64,000 nucleotides of DNA from Aureimonas ureilytica (GCF_001475935.1 NZ_LDQA01000025.1:1-64000), one strand, 5' to 3'; positions 9,356-20,241 are shown, counted from the first letter of the stretch. Notes: generated by a model from the sequence alone, not told the origin. Numbers and translations: made by a program.

Positions 9356-9721
9356 ATGTCCTTCGCGCGAGCCCTCTCGAGATCACGCTCTCAAGCCGCA
9401 GCACTCAACGGCTGCGGCCTTCGCCTGTTCATGGTGCTGGCCTTTCTGCTGGCGGCGGCGGGCTTTCCAACAGGCGGTCACGCGCAGATTCATTCCGCCA
9501 AGCCCTGCGCCGAAGCCACCATGCTCTCGGACCATCATGGAACCTCTCCGGGCTCTGCTGTGGACAGCCTATGCTGCTTGTTTCATTGCGTGCCGGTCGC
9601 GCCGGTCGCGCTCCTGTCCGCGGCAAGGCCGCTTATGCGCTCGGCTCGCATGCCGCTTGTGCTCCAGATCGCCCCGCACGGGGTGACGCCGCCCGTTCTC
9701 GCGCCACCGCCGCGAGCCTGA
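9356..9721 (+). CDS. Small secreted Cys/His-containing protein, probable copper-cluster member
   Basis: This encodes about 121 residues from the ATG at 9356 (an upstream start at 9320 is possible). Residues 22-43 form a hydrophobic signal or anchor ending GGHAQ. The mature part carries a cysteine near the cut site, an HH pair, then LCCLFHC in the middle, and a Pro-rich tail. I cannot assign a named domain with certainty. It resembles the small DUF2946-like proteins found in copper operons and is followed 88 bp later by a copper storage protein and a DUF305 protein on the same strand. A role in periplasmic copper handling is inferred from context only. Confidence 0.5.
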   Translation: MSFARALSRSRSQAAALNGCGLRLFMVLAFLLAAAGFPTGGHAQIHSAKPCAEATMLSDHHGTSPGSAVDSLCCLFHCVPVAPVALLSAARPLMRSARMPLVLQIAPHGVTPPVLAPPPRA

Positions 9722-9809
9722 AAGTCTTCGAGCCCCGTTTTATTCCCGGTCCAGACCTCGAGCGCCACACCGACGCCGGGCGAACCCCCGCCATTCGAAG
9801 GATTTCACC

Positions 9810-10142
9810 ATGAACCCCATGAAAATGGATATGCAGGCCTGCATCGACGCCTGCCTCGATTGCTACAAGACCTGCCTCTCCTCCGCCTCGCATCATTGCC
9901 TGGAGGCGGGCGGCCCGCATACGGAGCCCGCGCATTTCCGGCTGATGCTCGCCTGCGCGGAAATGTGCCGGGCGTCGGCGCATCTGATGCTGCTCGGCAC
10001 GGACGCTCATCGGCATTCCTGCGCGGCCTGCGCCGAAATCTGTGCAGCCTGCGCGGATGATTGCGAGCGTGTGGGCGATATGGACGCCTGCGTCGCGGCC
10101 TGCCGCCATTGCGCGGATGAATGCCGGAAGATGGCGGCTTGA
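9810..10142 (+). CDS. Four-helix-bundle copper storage protein (Csp/DUF326)
   Basis: A 110-residue protein with 16 cysteines (at 11, 15, 18, 22, 30, 49, 53, 71, 74, 78, 81, 85, 94, 98, 101 and 105), mostly spaced CxxxC and CxxC along predicted helices. That is the hallmark of Csp proteins, which line the inside of a four-helix bundle with thiolates and store many Cu(I) ions. There is no signal peptide, so it is the cytosolic (Csp3-like) form. It sits between a secreted Cys/His protein and a DUF305 protein; the latter starts 3 bases after its stop, which suggests one copper-responsive transcript. Confidence 0.88.
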   Translation: MNPMKMDMQACIDACLDCYKTCLSSASHHCLEAGGPHTEPAHFRLMLACAEMCRASAHLMLLGTDAHRHSCAACAEICAACADDCERVGDMDACVAACRHCADECRKMAA

Positions 10143-10145
10143 ACC

Positions 10146-10502
10146 ATGAAGCGTATTTTGATCGCTCTCACCATCCTGCCCGCTATCGTAGGCGCTCCGG
10201 CGCTGGCGCAGGATCATTCCGCCCATGGAGGCGCGCACTCGCCGGCCTCGCAGGCTTACATGAAGGCCATGAAGCGCATGGATGCGGACATGTCGTCCAT
10301 GCCGATGTCCGGCCAGCCGGGCGTCGATTTCGCGCGCATGATGATCCCGCATCATCAAAGCGCGATCGACATGGCCAAAGCCTATCTCGCCAGCGGCGAG
10401 AACGATCCGACGATCCGCAAGATCGCGGAGGATGTGGTCGCCTCGCAGGAGCGCGAGATCGGCGAGTTGCGTGACTGGCTGAAGAGCAAGGGCGCGCAAT
10501 AA
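10146..10502 (+). CDS. Periplasmic DUF305 protein (CopM-like)
   Basis: A 118-residue protein with a classical signal peptide (KRILIALTILPAIVGAPALA, cut before QDHS) and a His/Met-rich mature part. It contains HSAHGGAH, a run of Met residues (MDADMSSMPM) and the DUF305 core FARMMIPHHQSAIDMA. DUF305 proteins such as CopM bind Cu(I) and are used in periplasmic copper tolerance. The start follows the Csp gene by 3 bp, so the two are probably translated from one message. A hairpin without a T run follows. Confidence 0.85.
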   Translation: MKRILIALTILPAIVGAPALAQDHSAHGGAHSPASQAYMKAMKRMDADMSSMPMSGQPGVDFARMMIPHHQSAIDMAKAYLASGENDPTIRKIAEDVVASQEREIGELRDWLKSKGAQ

Positions 10503-10509
10503 ATTCTGC

Positions 10510-10537
10510 GGGAGCCGGGCCAAGGCCCGGCTCTCCC
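10510..10537 (+). terminator. GC-rich hairpin after the copper genes
   Basis: A near-perfect stem (GGGAGCCGGGCC and its complement around a two-base loop) follows the DUF305 stop. No T run follows it, so it may act as a processing or stability hairpin rather than a true terminator. Confidence 0.45.
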
Positions 10538-10573
10538 TCTCGCCGGTTGGAGAGCCGGCTATATCTCGTTGGC

Positions 10574-11314
10574 ATGACCGATCGATCGACCGCGCCCGAC
10601 GCGCCCTCTTCGTCCCGTTTTCGCCGACTGCCGGTTCTTGGTCGGATCGAAGCCAAGCTCCTGCTTTGGCTCGTCGGCTTGTCCGGCGGACTGTTCGGAT
10701 TTCTGTCCATTGCCGGCGAGGTGCGGGAAGGGGATACGCACGCCTTCGACGACGCGATCCTGCGCGCCTTGCGCGAGCCCGGCCGACCGGACGATCCGAT
10801 CGGCCCGTTCTGGCTCGAAGCGGCGCTTCGAGACATCACCGCCCTCGGCGGTTACACCGTCCTGACCATGATCCTCGTCGCGGCCGTCGCCTATCTGTTG
10901 CTCAACGGCAAGCGCGCCGCTGCGCTGCTCGTCTTCGGGGCGGTGGTGGGCGGAACGGCTTTGTCGAATGTGCTGAAGGTTTTCTTCGACCGGCAAAGGC
11001 CGGATGTCGTCGGCCATCTCGTGGACGTTCACAGCTTGTCCTTCCCGAGCGGGCACGCCATGCTTTCGGCCGTCACCTATCTGACGCTCGGCGCGCTCCT
11101 GGCGCGAACGGAAGAGCGCTTCGTCATGCGCGCCTATTTCATCGGCCTCGCGGTGGTGCTGACGCTGCTTATCGGTGCGAGCCGGGTTTATCTTGGGGTG
11201 CATTACCCCACCGACGTTCTGGCCGGTTGGTGCGCCGGCGCGACCTGGGCCTTTCTCTGCCTGCTCATGGCGCGCTGGCTTCAGCATCGCGGTCAGGTCG
11301 AGCCATCGGATTGA
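10574..11314 (+). CDS. PAP2-family membrane phosphatase
   Basis: A 246-residue integral membrane protein with about five to six hydrophobic segments and all three PAP2 motifs: KVFFDRQRP, FPSGH, and SRVYLGVHYPTD. The histidines of motifs 2 and 3 form the catalytic pair. Such enzymes hydrolyse lipid phosphates, for example phosphatidic acid, undecaprenyl pyrophosphate or lipid A phosphate, at the membrane. I cannot tell which. The ATG at 10574 is preferred over a TTG at 10547, although its ribosome site is weak. It is followed by a perfect hairpin and the convergent binding-protein gene. Confidence 0.85.
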   Translation: MTDRSTAPDAPSSSRFRRLPVLGRIEAKLLLWLVGLSGGLFGFLSIAGEVREGDTHAFDDAILRALREPGRPDDPIGPFWLEAALRDITALGGYTVLTMILVAAVAYLLLNGKRAAALLVFGAVVGGTALSNVLKVFFDRQRPDVVGHLVDVHSLSFPSGHAMLSAVTYLTLGALLARTEERFVMRAYFIGLAVVLTLLIGASRVYLGVHYPTDVLAGWCAGATWAFLCLLMARWLQHRGQVEPSD

Positions 11315-11322
11315 GGCTAGGT

Positions 11323-11346
11323 GGCGCGGCTTCGAAAAGCCGCGCC
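11323..11346. terminator. Hairpin between convergent PAP2 and binding-protein genes
   Basis: A perfect 10-bp stem, GGCGCGGCTT / AAGCCGCGCC, has a CGAA loop. It lies 8 bases after the phosphatase stop and 10 bases from the binding-protein stop and could work in both directions. There is no T run. Confidence 0.55.
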
Positions 11347-11356
11347 ATGTTCGGTC

Positions 11357-12460
11357 TTAGAAGTCGAAGTTGTTGATGTCGGCCTTGGTGAAGACCTTCG
11401 GCGCACCGAGCAGAATCTGGCTCTGGTTGACGATCTGGAGATCGCCCAGACGCCCGGCCTTGAAGCTCGTGTCACCCGGCTTCAACGTGCCGTCCGCAAC
11501 CGCGCGCATGGCGAGGCCTGCCGCATAGCCGAGATCCACCGTCGACCAAAGCACGGTCGACTTGATGCAGTCGCCGTTGATATAGGGCTTCATCGCGTTG
11601 GGCAGGGCGAGGCCGACCACCGACACCTTGCCGCAGAGCTTGTTCTGCTGAACGGCTTCGGCGGCGGCGGGCGTCGCGACCGAGGTCATGCCGAGGATGC
11701 CCTTCAACTCGTCGCCATATTTGTTGATCAGCGTCTGCGCCTGGTTGAAGGACAGGATGTTGTCCTCCTGCGCTTCCACCGTCTCCAGGAACTTCAGCTT
11801 CGGGTGGCACTTCTCGGCATAGCCCTGCATCTCGCTGATCCAGCGGGACTGGTTGGGCGTCGTGAAGGTCGAGGTGACGATGGCGAAGGAGGCGTCTTCG
11901 CCGACTTCGGAGGCCAGCTGATCGATGAGCGCCTTGGCCACGCCGTTCGGCTGCGCCTGATTGACGAACCACTGGCGCGCATCGGCTTCCGCATCCGCGT
12001 CATAGCCGACAACGTTGATGCCGGCTTCCAGCGCACGCTTCAGAACCGGCGCGATGGCCACCGGATCGTTCGCGGCGAAGAGAATGCCGTCCACGCCTGA
12101 GGTGATGTAATTGTCGATGAAGGTGATCTGCTCGTCGATATTGGCCTTGGTCGGACCGTCGGTCGTGACGGTCATCGAGCCGGTTTCCTTGGCGGCTTCC
12201 TGAATGCCCTGGGCGGTCGAGTTGAAATAGCCGACGCCGACGAGCTTCGGAATATCGACCACCTTGAGCGGCTTGCCCTTGCGATCGGGCGCGCCGGTCG
12301 GCGTGCCGCCATTGTATTCGCCAGGGGGAACGGGCGTGACCGAGGCGTCGCAGGCGAGCGGATTGGCCGGCGCGCCGTCGCCGCCGGTCCAGGCACTCTG
12401 CGCCATGGCCGGAGCGGTGAGAAGGCTGGTGCCCAGAAGCAGGGCGAGCATGGTGCGCAT
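11357..12460 (-). CDS. Sugar/polyol ABC transporter periplasmic binding protein
   Basis: A 367-residue periplasmic protein of the RbsB/LsrB/RhaS class. The ATG at 12460 follows GGGAGGACT. The signal peptide is RTMLALLLGTSLLTAPAMA. The fold shows VDIPKLVGVGYFN at the start of the N-lobe, GVDGILFAANDPVAIAP, and a hinge region with VVGYDAD. The stretch STVLWSTVDLGYAAGLA is typical of rhamnose and AI-2-type binding proteins. It is the last gene of a four-gene importer cassette. Two substrates are plausible: L-rhamnose (from the nearby rha genes and family likeness) or a pentitol/L-xylulose (from the two adjacent dehydrogenases). I leave this open. Confidence 0.85.
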   Translation of the reverse strand: MRTMLALLLGTSLLTAPAMAQSAWTGGDGAPANPLACDASVTPVPPGEYNGGTPTGAPDRKGKPLKVVDIPKLVGVGYFNSTAQGIQEAAKETGSMTVTTDGPTKANIDEQITFIDNYITSGVDGILFAANDPVAIAPVLKRALEAGINVVGYDADAEADARQWFVNQAQPNGVAKALIDQLASEVGEDASFAIVTSTFTTPNQSRWISEMQGYAEKCHPKLKFLETVEAQEDNILSFNQAQTLINKYGDELKGILGMTSVATPAAAEAVQQNKLCGKVSVVGLALPNAMKPYINGDCIKSTVLWSTVDLGYAAGLAMRAVADGTLKPGDTSFKAGRLGDLQIVNQSQILLGAPKVFTKADINNFDF

Positions 12461-12523
12461 TGTTAGTCCTCCCAAATGGAACGGTTGTGAACCGACCCCC
12501 TCCCGAGGGGCCGAAGGCCACTC

Positions 12524-13468
12524 TCAATCGCTGGAATAGCGACGAAGAAGATTGGAAACGAGAACGGCCGCGATCAGCACGAACCCGATGATGACGATCG
12601 TGCCGTCGCCTTTGACGCCCGACAGGGCGAGGCCGTTCTTCAGAACCTGCACGAGGCACAGGCCGATCAGCGTCCCGACCACGAGCCCGCGCCCGCCGAA
12701 GATCGAGGTGCCGCCGAGAACCACCGCAGTGATCACGTCGAGTTCGATGCCCGTGCCCATGTCCGAGCGCGTGGTGGAGACGCGAGACACGAAGACAAGG
12801 GCGGCAAGCGCCGACACGAAGCCCGAAGCCGAGTAGATCAGAAGCTTCGTGCGCACCACGTCGATGCCCGAAAACTCCGCGCCCATCTCGTTGTTGCCGA
12901 TGGCATAGGTGGCGCGGCCGAAGGCCGTGAAGCGCAGGATGAAGAAGCCGACGAGGGCGACGATGGCGAGAAGCCAGAGCTGCGTCGGCACGCCCAGAAC
13001 ATTGCCCTGACCCAGTACGAAGAACCAGGACGGGTAGCCGCGGATCGACTGTGCCTGGCTGATGCCTTCCGCCAGACCGCGATAAAGGGCGAGCGTCGCC
13101 AGCGTCGCGATCAGAGGTGGCACGCGGAAGCGGGTGACGATCAGCCCGTTCACGAAGCCGGCGAGCGTGCCGACCACGAGGCAGAGCACCATGGCAACGG
13201 GCAGGGGCAAGCCGAGCGTCTTCCAGAACACGCCCACCAGAATGGCGCAGAGGCCAAGGATGGAGCCGACTGAGAGATCGATGCCGCCCGTGATGATGAC
13301 AAAGGTCATCACCACCGCGATCAGCCCAACCTCGGTCATTAGGCGACCCTGGTTGAGTAGGTTGGCTGCGGTGAAGAAGCGCTCGTTGTCGATCGCCAGA
13401 ACGGCGAGCGCGACAGCGAGAATGAGGGCCAGAAGCGCCTCGTGGCGGAGAAGGGAGCGAAGAGCCAT
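12524..13468 (-). CDS. Sugar/polyol ABC transporter permease 2
   Basis: A 314-residue inner-membrane permease of the RbsC family (BPD_transp_2). Many hydrophobic segments are visible. Family stretches are TGGIDLSVGSILGL, FRVPPLIATLATL, YAIGNNEMGAEFSGI (the cytoplasmic loop that contacts the ATPase) and VLGGTSIFGGRG. It starts 14 bp after the other permease and should pair with it as a heterodimer, as in rhamnose-type importers, which have two different permeases. Confidence 0.88.
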   Translation of the reverse strand: MALRSLLRHEALLALILAVALAVLAIDNERFFTAANLLNQGRLMTEVGLIAVVMTFVIITGGIDLSVGSILGLCAILVGVFWKTLGLPLPVAMVLCLVVGTLAGFVNGLIVTRFRVPPLIATLATLALYRGLAEGISQAQSIRGYPSWFFVLGQGNVLGVPTQLWLLAIVALVGFFILRFTAFGRATYAIGNNEMGAEFSGIDVVRTKLLIYSASGFVSALAALVFVSRVSTTRSDMGTGIELDVITAVVLGGTSIFGGRGLVVGTLIGLCLVQVLKNGLALSGVKGDGTIVIIGFVLIAAVLVSNLLRRYSSD

Positions 13469-13482
13469 GATGATATCCCCCC

Positions 13483-14432
13483 TCAGCCCGTCCGCCCGCG
13501 CCGCGCCATGTCGATCAGCACGGTGGCAAGGATTAGAATGCCCTGAACCGCACGCAGCCAGTAGGCCGAGACGTTCAGGAAAATCAGCGACGAGCCGATC
13601 GCGGCGAAGAGAATGGCCGCCAGCGTCGAGCCAGTCACCGTGCCAATACCGCCTAAGATCGAGACGCCGCCGACCACCGAAGCCGTGATGATGATGAGTT
13701 CGAGCCCGTTCGGAACGGTGGACTGGATCACCTGAAGCTGCGTCGCGAAGAGAATGGCGGATACCCCAGCGATCATGCCGTGAATGGTGAAGACCTTCAC
13801 GATCGTTCGGTTATAGGGGATCCCCTCGGCCTCTGCCGCCTCGCCATTGCCGCCAACCGCATAGATCGAGCGCCCGAAGGCGGTGGAGCGCAGCAGGAAA
13901 GCCGCGACGATCGTCATCACCACCATGAACCAGACGGGCGAGGGGATGTCGAAAAGGCGAAATTGCGCAAGCTGGAACTCCGGTGGCAGACCGGAAATCC
14001 AGGCGCCGCCAGTCGCCGTGATGAGCCCGCCGCGCAGGATCGAGAGCATGGCGAGTGTCGCGATGATCGAAGGCACCTTGAGATAGGCGATGACGGCGCC
14101 GAGCAGCGCATTGACCGCCCCGCCGATCAAGACGGGCAGGAGCCAGGCCACCCAGACGGGATAGCCGTTGGTGACGAGAAGGCCGCTGACCGTCGCCAAA
14201 ACCCCGATCAGCGCGCCGACGGACACGTCGATATGGCCGGAGATGATGACCATCGACATGCCGATCGCCGCGACCGCGATATAGGCATTGCCGACGAAGA
14301 TCGAGGTCAGGTTGTTCTGCGAGACGAAGCGCGGGTTGAGCCAGCCGACGACGAGAAACAGAGCGACAATGGCCAGCAGCAGCAGGATTTCCTGCCCCGA
14401 GCCGGACAGGCGGCGGGAAAGCGAAGGGCCGG

Positions 14433-14436
<4 letters not shown>
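13483..14436 (-). CDS. Sugar/polyol ABC transporter permease 1
   Basis: A 317-residue RbsC-family permease, the partner of the following gene. It shows SGHIDVSVGALIGV, LKVPSIIATLAMLSILRGG, YAVGGNGEAAEAEGI and VVGGVSILGGIG, each at the place expected for the family. Its ATG overlaps the stop of the ATPase gene (ATGA), so the two are translationally coupled. Confidence 0.88.
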
Positions 14437-15930
<1,494 letters not shown>

Positions 15931-15941
<11 letters not shown>

Positions 15942-16656
15942 GGAAGCCTCCGTCGATCGGCAGCGTCACGCCGGTCAGCATGGCCGCCGCGTCGCTCAAG
16001 AGGAACAGGATGACCTCCGCCACGTCCTCGGTTTCGGCGAAACGACCGATCGGGGTGCGTGCCAGCATGGGGCCGCCCTTCTCCGGCGCTTCCCATGCGA
16101 CGCGGGCGAGATCGGTCAAGGTAATGCCGGGCGCAACGGAATTGACGCGAATGCCGTGCGGCCCCAACTCGTTCGCCATGACCCGCGTCAGCCCGTCCAT
16201 CGCGCCCTTGGAGGCGCAATAGGCGGCGTGATCGCGAAAGCCGAGAAAGGACGAGATGGACGAGACGTTGACGATTGCGCCCTTGGCCTTTCGGGCGACC
16301 AGATCCCTCGCGAAGACCTGCGAGACGATGGCGGCCGAGCGCACGTTCACGGCCTGAACCGTGTCGAAGGACTCGTCCTTCATCTCCAGGAACGGCTCGA
16401 GAATGTTGATGCCCGCACAATTGACCAGCATGTCGGCCGGCAGGGCCTCGGCGGTGATCCGACGTGTCTCCGCGGCGTTGCCGAGATCGACGCTGAAGCC
16501 GCGCGCGCCCGTCTCGGCCGCGAGACTGTCGAGATCGGCCTGTGAGCGGGACAGCGCGACGACCTTGGCGCCGCGCTGCGTCAGAAGCTCCACCGTGCGC
16601 CGGCCGATGCCCTTGCCTGCGCCCGTGACGATGACGGTCTTACCTTCGAAATTCAT
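15931..16656 (-). CDS. SDR resembling L-xylulose (dicarbonyl) reductase
   Basis: A 241-residue SDR. The N-terminal stretch (VTGAGKGIGR, then VVALSRSQADLDSL) and the tail (LFLLSDAAAMLTG, then a DGGFL end) read closely like mammalian DCXR, the L-xylulose reductase, compared from memory. The cofactor loop GAGKGIG is at 12-18, NCAG near 79-82, and the catalytic S133 or S136, Y146 and K150. It would interconvert L-xylulose and xylitol with NADP(H). Next to it is a xylitol-dehydrogenase-like enzyme, which makes a two-step L-xylulose to xylitol to D-xylulose route plausible. Ribosome site GGGAGGAG. It is in one operon with the importer downstream. Confidence 0.72.
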
Positions 16657-16701
16657 AGGGCTCCTCCCAAAGCATTCGTGATCGCGGCCGGCAGGCCGGC
16701 G

Positions 16702-17790
16702 CTATGCGCCGGGGAGACCCATGGTGATCTGCATCTTGACTTGGCCCTTGGGGGCGGACGCGGCGTCCTGAAACGCCTCGACGCTCTTCTCGAACGGATA
16801 GGTCCGCGTGATGAGGGGCGAGACGTCGATCGCGCCGGAGGCCAGCATCGCCACGCATCGCGGGAAGACATGGGCGTAGCGGAACACATGCTCGACCCGC
16901 GCTTCCTTCAGCATGGCGGCCGACACGTTATAGGCGGGGTTGGACAGCGGGATGCCGACGAAGACCACCACGCCGCCGGGGCAGAGCGGTTCGAAAATAT
17001 CGGCGATCGCCCGTTCGGAGCCGGCGCATTCGTAGATCACATCCGCGCCCCAACCTTCGGTGCGGGCCTTCACGACCTCGGCGAGGTTTTCGCGCGACAC
17101 GTTGACAGTGGAGACCGAGCCGAGCTTGCGAGCGATCTCGAGCTTCGTGTCGTCCACATCGCTGACGATCACATGCGCGCAGCCGCCTGCGAGCGCGGCG
17201 AGCACCGTGACGAGGCCGATCGGTCCGGCGCCGATCACGACCGCGATATGTCCGGGCGCGGCCTTGGCCTTGGTAACGGCATGAACGCCCACCGCCAAGG
17301 GTTCCACCATGGCGGCGGCAGCGAAGGTCACGTTATCGGGCAGTTTGAAGGTGAAGGCTTCCGGGTGCACGACGCTCGGGCGCAACACGCCATGGATCGG
17401 CGGTGTGGCCCAGAAGCGCACGGCGGGATCGAGATTGTAGAGGCCAAGCCGCGTCGCGCGCCCGTTCGGATCGGGAATGCCGGGCTCCATGCAGACGCGG
17501 TCGCCGGCTTTCAGCGTCGTCACCGCCGAGCCGGTCTCGGTCACGATCCCGGAGGCCTCATGGCCGAGGATCATGGGCTCGCGCACCACGAAGGGGCCGA
17601 TGGCGCCATGGGTATAATAATGCACGTCAGAGCCGCAGATGCCGACCGTGTGGATGGCGATGCGAACGTCGTGAGGCCCGAGCGGCTCGTCCAACTGGAA
17701 GTCGCGAAGCGAAAGCTGGTCCTTGGCTTCGAGCACGAGGGCGCGCTGGTCGGTCGGATCGACCGTGGGAACAGGGGCGACGGAAGACAT
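16702..17790 (-). CDS. Zinc-dependent xylitol/sorbitol dehydrogenase-like enzyme
   Basis: A 362-residue medium-chain dehydrogenase. The ATG at 17790 follows AAGGAGAGG. Catalytic zinc ligands are C52 and the H77-E78 pair (LGHEASG). The four cysteines of the structural zinc lobe are absent and replaced by a stretch beginning EPGIPDPNG, followed by [14 protein letters not shown]. That pattern is known for bacterial xylitol dehydrogenases such as the Gluconobacter enzyme. GAGPIG near residue 185 binds NAD. It should oxidise xylitol to D-xylulose, or a related polyol. The SDR gene follows after 45 bp. Confidence 0.78.
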   Translation of the reverse strand: MSSVAPVPTVDPTDQRALVLEAKDQLSLRDFQLDEPLGPHDVRIAIHTVGICGSDVHYYTHGAIGPFVVREPMILGHEASGIVTETGSAVTTLKAGDRVCMEPGIPDPNGRATRLGLYNLDPAVRFWATPPIHGVLRPSVVHPEAFTFKLPDNVTFAAAAMVEPLAVGVHAVTKAKAAPGHIAVVIGAGPIGLVTVLAALAGGCAHVIVSDVDDTKLEIARKLGSVSTVNVSRENLAEVVKARTEGWGADVIYECAGSERAIADIFEPLCPGGVVVFVGIPLSNPAYNVSAAMLKEARVEHVFRYAHVFPRCVAMLASGAIDVSPLITRTYPFEKSVEAFQDAASAPKGQVKMQITMGLPGA

Positions 17791-17899
17791 CCGATGGCCT
17801 CTCCTTGTCATGCAGTGTTGGAATGGATGCTATGCAGCCTCGTCGCGGATCGCGACACCGATTCAGGCGGGTTTCCAAACTTTCTTGCGTTTCTCCGGG

Positions 17900-18844
17900 C
17901 TAGGCTGTTGCGCGTTGCATCAGGGGAGGGCGCTGGATACGGCGTGTCGTTGCCCGGTAACCGCTGGGCGTCTCCCCGCAGACCATGAAGAATCGCCTGT
18001 TGAAATTGGCAGTGTTGTTGAAGCCGGTTTCAAAGCAGATATCGGTGATCGACTTGTCGCTGGTGGCGAGAAGCTGACAGGCGGCCTGCACGCGCAGATG
18101 GTTCACATAGGCCGAAAAATTGTGTCCGGTCTGATGCTTGAAGAAGCGAGAGAAGGCCGTCGCCTCCATGTTGCAGACATCCGCAGCTTCCTGCAGCGCG
18201 ATGTCCCGGCGGAAATGCGCGCCCAGAAACGCGATCACGCGCTCCAGCTTACGCGAGGCGCTGGTGTGAAGGCCAAGCGCGGGCGCGCATCTCGATAGCG
18301 TGCGCCGTTCCGCCCGGCGGGTGGCGAGGTCTGCCATCAGGCTCAGAAATGCGAGCAGTCGATGCGGGCCTTCCAACTCGCCGATGTCGCAAAGTTTCTT
18401 GCGACCTCGTTCGGCCGTCTCGCCGATGAACTCGACGCCGAAAGCCGCCTCCTGCAGCAGGGCGGCGACCTCGGCGAATTCAGCGAAGGCGTGGGACAGA
18501 CGATCCGCGATCTCGCCGCTGAACTGCACCAGCACGTCGCGCTCGCGTAAGCTTGTGCCGGGCTCGATGGCGCTGACCCAATTGTGCGGGAGGTTCGGCC
18601 CGGTCAGGATCAGGCTCCCGGCCTCGAACGGGCCGACATGATCCCCGATCATCATGCGGCCGGAGCTCTCACGGATGAGATGCAACTCGTATTCCGGGTG
18701 GCAGTGCCATTTGGCGAGGTGATGCGGATAATCATGCGTGGCCCAGCGGAAGGACTCGCGCGGTCCGCAAAGAATCACCTCCAAGGCCGGCCCGTTCGGT
18801 GGCGTCGGCTCCAGCATAAGCGCGCGTGACGCGGACATGCTCAT
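17900..18844 (-). CDS. AraC-family transcriptional regulator
   Basis: A 314-residue regulator with an N-terminal cupin-like sensing domain (HLAKWHCHPEYELHLI, then FEAGSLILTGPNLPHNWV) and a C-terminal double helix-turn-helix of about 100 residues (IALQEAADVCNMEATAFSRF, then ITDICFETGFNNTANFNR). The start at 18844 overlaps the rhaK stop as ATGA, with GGAAGGG nine bases upstream, so it is translated with rhaK. It probably controls the dehydrogenase and importer operon just downstream, the rhamnose genes, or both. The inducer is unknown. Confidence 0.85.
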   Translation of the reverse strand: MSMSASRALMLEPTPPNGPALEVILCGPRESFRWATHDYPHHLAKWHCHPEYELHLIRESSGRMMIGDHVGPFEAGSLILTGPNLPHNWVSAIEPGTSLRERDVLVQFSGEIADRLSHAFAEFAEVAALLQEAAFGVEFIGETAERGRKKLCDIGELEGPHRLLAFLSLMADLATRRAERRTLSRCAPALGLHTSASRKLERVIAFLGAHFRRDIALQEAADVCNMEATAFSRFFKHQTGHNFSAYVNHLRVQAACQLLATSDKSITDICFETGFNNTANFNRRFFMVCGETPSGYRATTRRIQRPPLMQRATA

Positions 18845-20238
18845 GGCCATATCCCTTCCATCGCATTCAGCCGCTCGCGCCAGCGCGCCGCGTAGTCGGA
18901 CAGACCCGGCAAAGACGCGAGCGCTAGCGACGTTTCATCAGACCCTTGTGGCTTCGCGCCGTCGCGCCCCGACGCCAGAAGCGCGGCGCCCGCGCTGGTG
19001 CCCGTGCCCTGCGTCGGTGCGAAAACCGGCCGACCCGTCAGGCCTCCGAGCGCCCGCAGGAACAGCGCGTTGCGCGCGAACGGCCCTTCCACGATGGTTG
19101 GTCCTGCCGCGCCGATCAACGTAAGGCTTTCATGGGCCATCAGAGCCACGTAAAGGCTCGCAGAGGCGGTACGCTCGGCCGCCGATAGGTTGTGAGACGG
19201 GTGCGACCAACCGCCCTGGCCGTGCGGGAATGGGCCAGTTCCCGTTGTGATCGGCGGCGTCACCATCAGCCCGCGCGCCATTACGGCGTTCACCACGTCG
19301 TCTCCCGGCGTTTCCGGCGAGCGGCCCGTCAGGATGTCGAATTCGCGCCCGCCCATGAACAGGGCCGAGGGCACCGGGCGGCCAAAGGCATCGACATAGG
19401 CCAGCATGTTCCGGTCGGGATCGAAAGGTTTCGGTTCACCGCCAATGGAGAATCCGACGACCCAGGTTCCCGTGGACAGGACGGCGAAAGGGGCCTGCCG
19501 CGTCAGGAGATGAGGCAGAAGCGATGCGTTGGAATCGTGAATGCCGCAGAAGACGGGGATTTCTTGCCCCCCCAAGCCGATCCGTTCGGCAAGGTCCGAC
19601 TTCAACGGACCCAAACGATCGAAGGCGCTGCGCAGCGGCGCAAACAGAGCCCGCCAGCCCATTCGATCAACCAGCGAGGAGAAGTCACCGCGCTCGGGCG
19701 ACCAGAGATCGGTGTGGCTGCCCAGCGAACTCGCCTCGCAGGCGGCCACGCCCGTCAGCCGATAGGCCCAATATTGTGGGTAGGTGAGAATGTGCCGAGT
19801 CTCGGCGAAGCGTTCGGGAAAGCGGGTCTGGAGCCAGAAAAGCTGACGCCCGACATTCAATCCGTTCGCCATGGCGGGGGATAGCGTTTCGGCAAAGTCC
19901 GGCCGGATCGCGTCATAGGCTTCGCTTCCCTCCAGCGGCGCCTCGTAGTCGATCACGGGAAGGGCTAGGTCCTCGCCTCCGATCAAAGCGACCGAAGCAC
20001 CGTGCGCGGTGATCGAGATGGCGTCCAGCCTGTGCTCGGTTGAGAAGGCGGCGAGGCTTTCGATCAGAAAGGCGAAAAGCGCATCCGTGTCGTAATGCGG
20101 ATAGGGACCGTCTTGCCGGATGATGTTGGGGCGCGAGCGGACAGCGAGGTCGCGCCGCTCGCTGAGGTCGTGCAGCACCAGCTTGGCATTGGTCTTGCCG
20201 ATATCGACGACGGCGACGAAGCGGGGCGCATCGCTCAT
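18841..20238 (-). CDS. rhaK: L-rhamnulokinase (FGGY family)
   Basis: A 465-residue sugar kinase. The phosphate-binding start VDIGKTNAKLV is at about residues 11-21. The C-terminal FGGY half has STGTWVVGF and TIVEGPFARN. Such kinases phosphorylate L-rhamnulose to L-rhamnulose 1-phosphate. Within FGGY enzymes the substrate is hard to read, but the position between rhaU and a regulator, next to rhaR and divergent rhaD-rhaI, makes rhamnulokinase (rhizobial RhaK type) the best call. It starts 3 bp after rhaU. In rhizobia RhaK is also needed for rhamnose transport. Confidence 0.88.
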   Translation of the reverse strand: MSDAPRFVAVVDIGKTNAKLVLHDLSERRDLAVRSRPNIIRQDGPYPHYDTDALFAFLIESLAAFSTEHRLDAISITAHGASVALIGGEDLALPVIDYEAPLEGSEAYDAIRPDFAETLSPAMANGLNVGRQLFWLQTRFPERFAETRHILTYPQYWAYRLTGVAACEASSLGSHTDLWSPERGDFSSLVDRMGWRALFAPLRSAFDRLGPLKSDLAERIGLGGQEIPVFCGIHDSNASLLPHLLTRQAPFAVLSTGTWVVGFSIGGEPKPFDPDRNMLAYVDAFGRPVPSALFMGGREFDILTGRSPETPGDDVVNAVMARGLMVTPPITTGTGPFPHGQGGWSHPSHNLSAAERTASASLYVALMAHESLTLIGAAGPTIVEGPFARNALFLRALGGLTGRPVFAPTQGTGTSAGAALLASGRDGAKPQGSDETSLALASLPGLSDYAARWRERLNAMEGIWP

Positions 20239-20241
20239 GGC

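Noticed and set aside
11323-11346. A regulatory RNA in the hairpin between the PAP2 and binding-protein genes
   Set aside because: It is a simple 10-bp stem between two convergent stops and is fully explained as a transcription end or stabilising structure.
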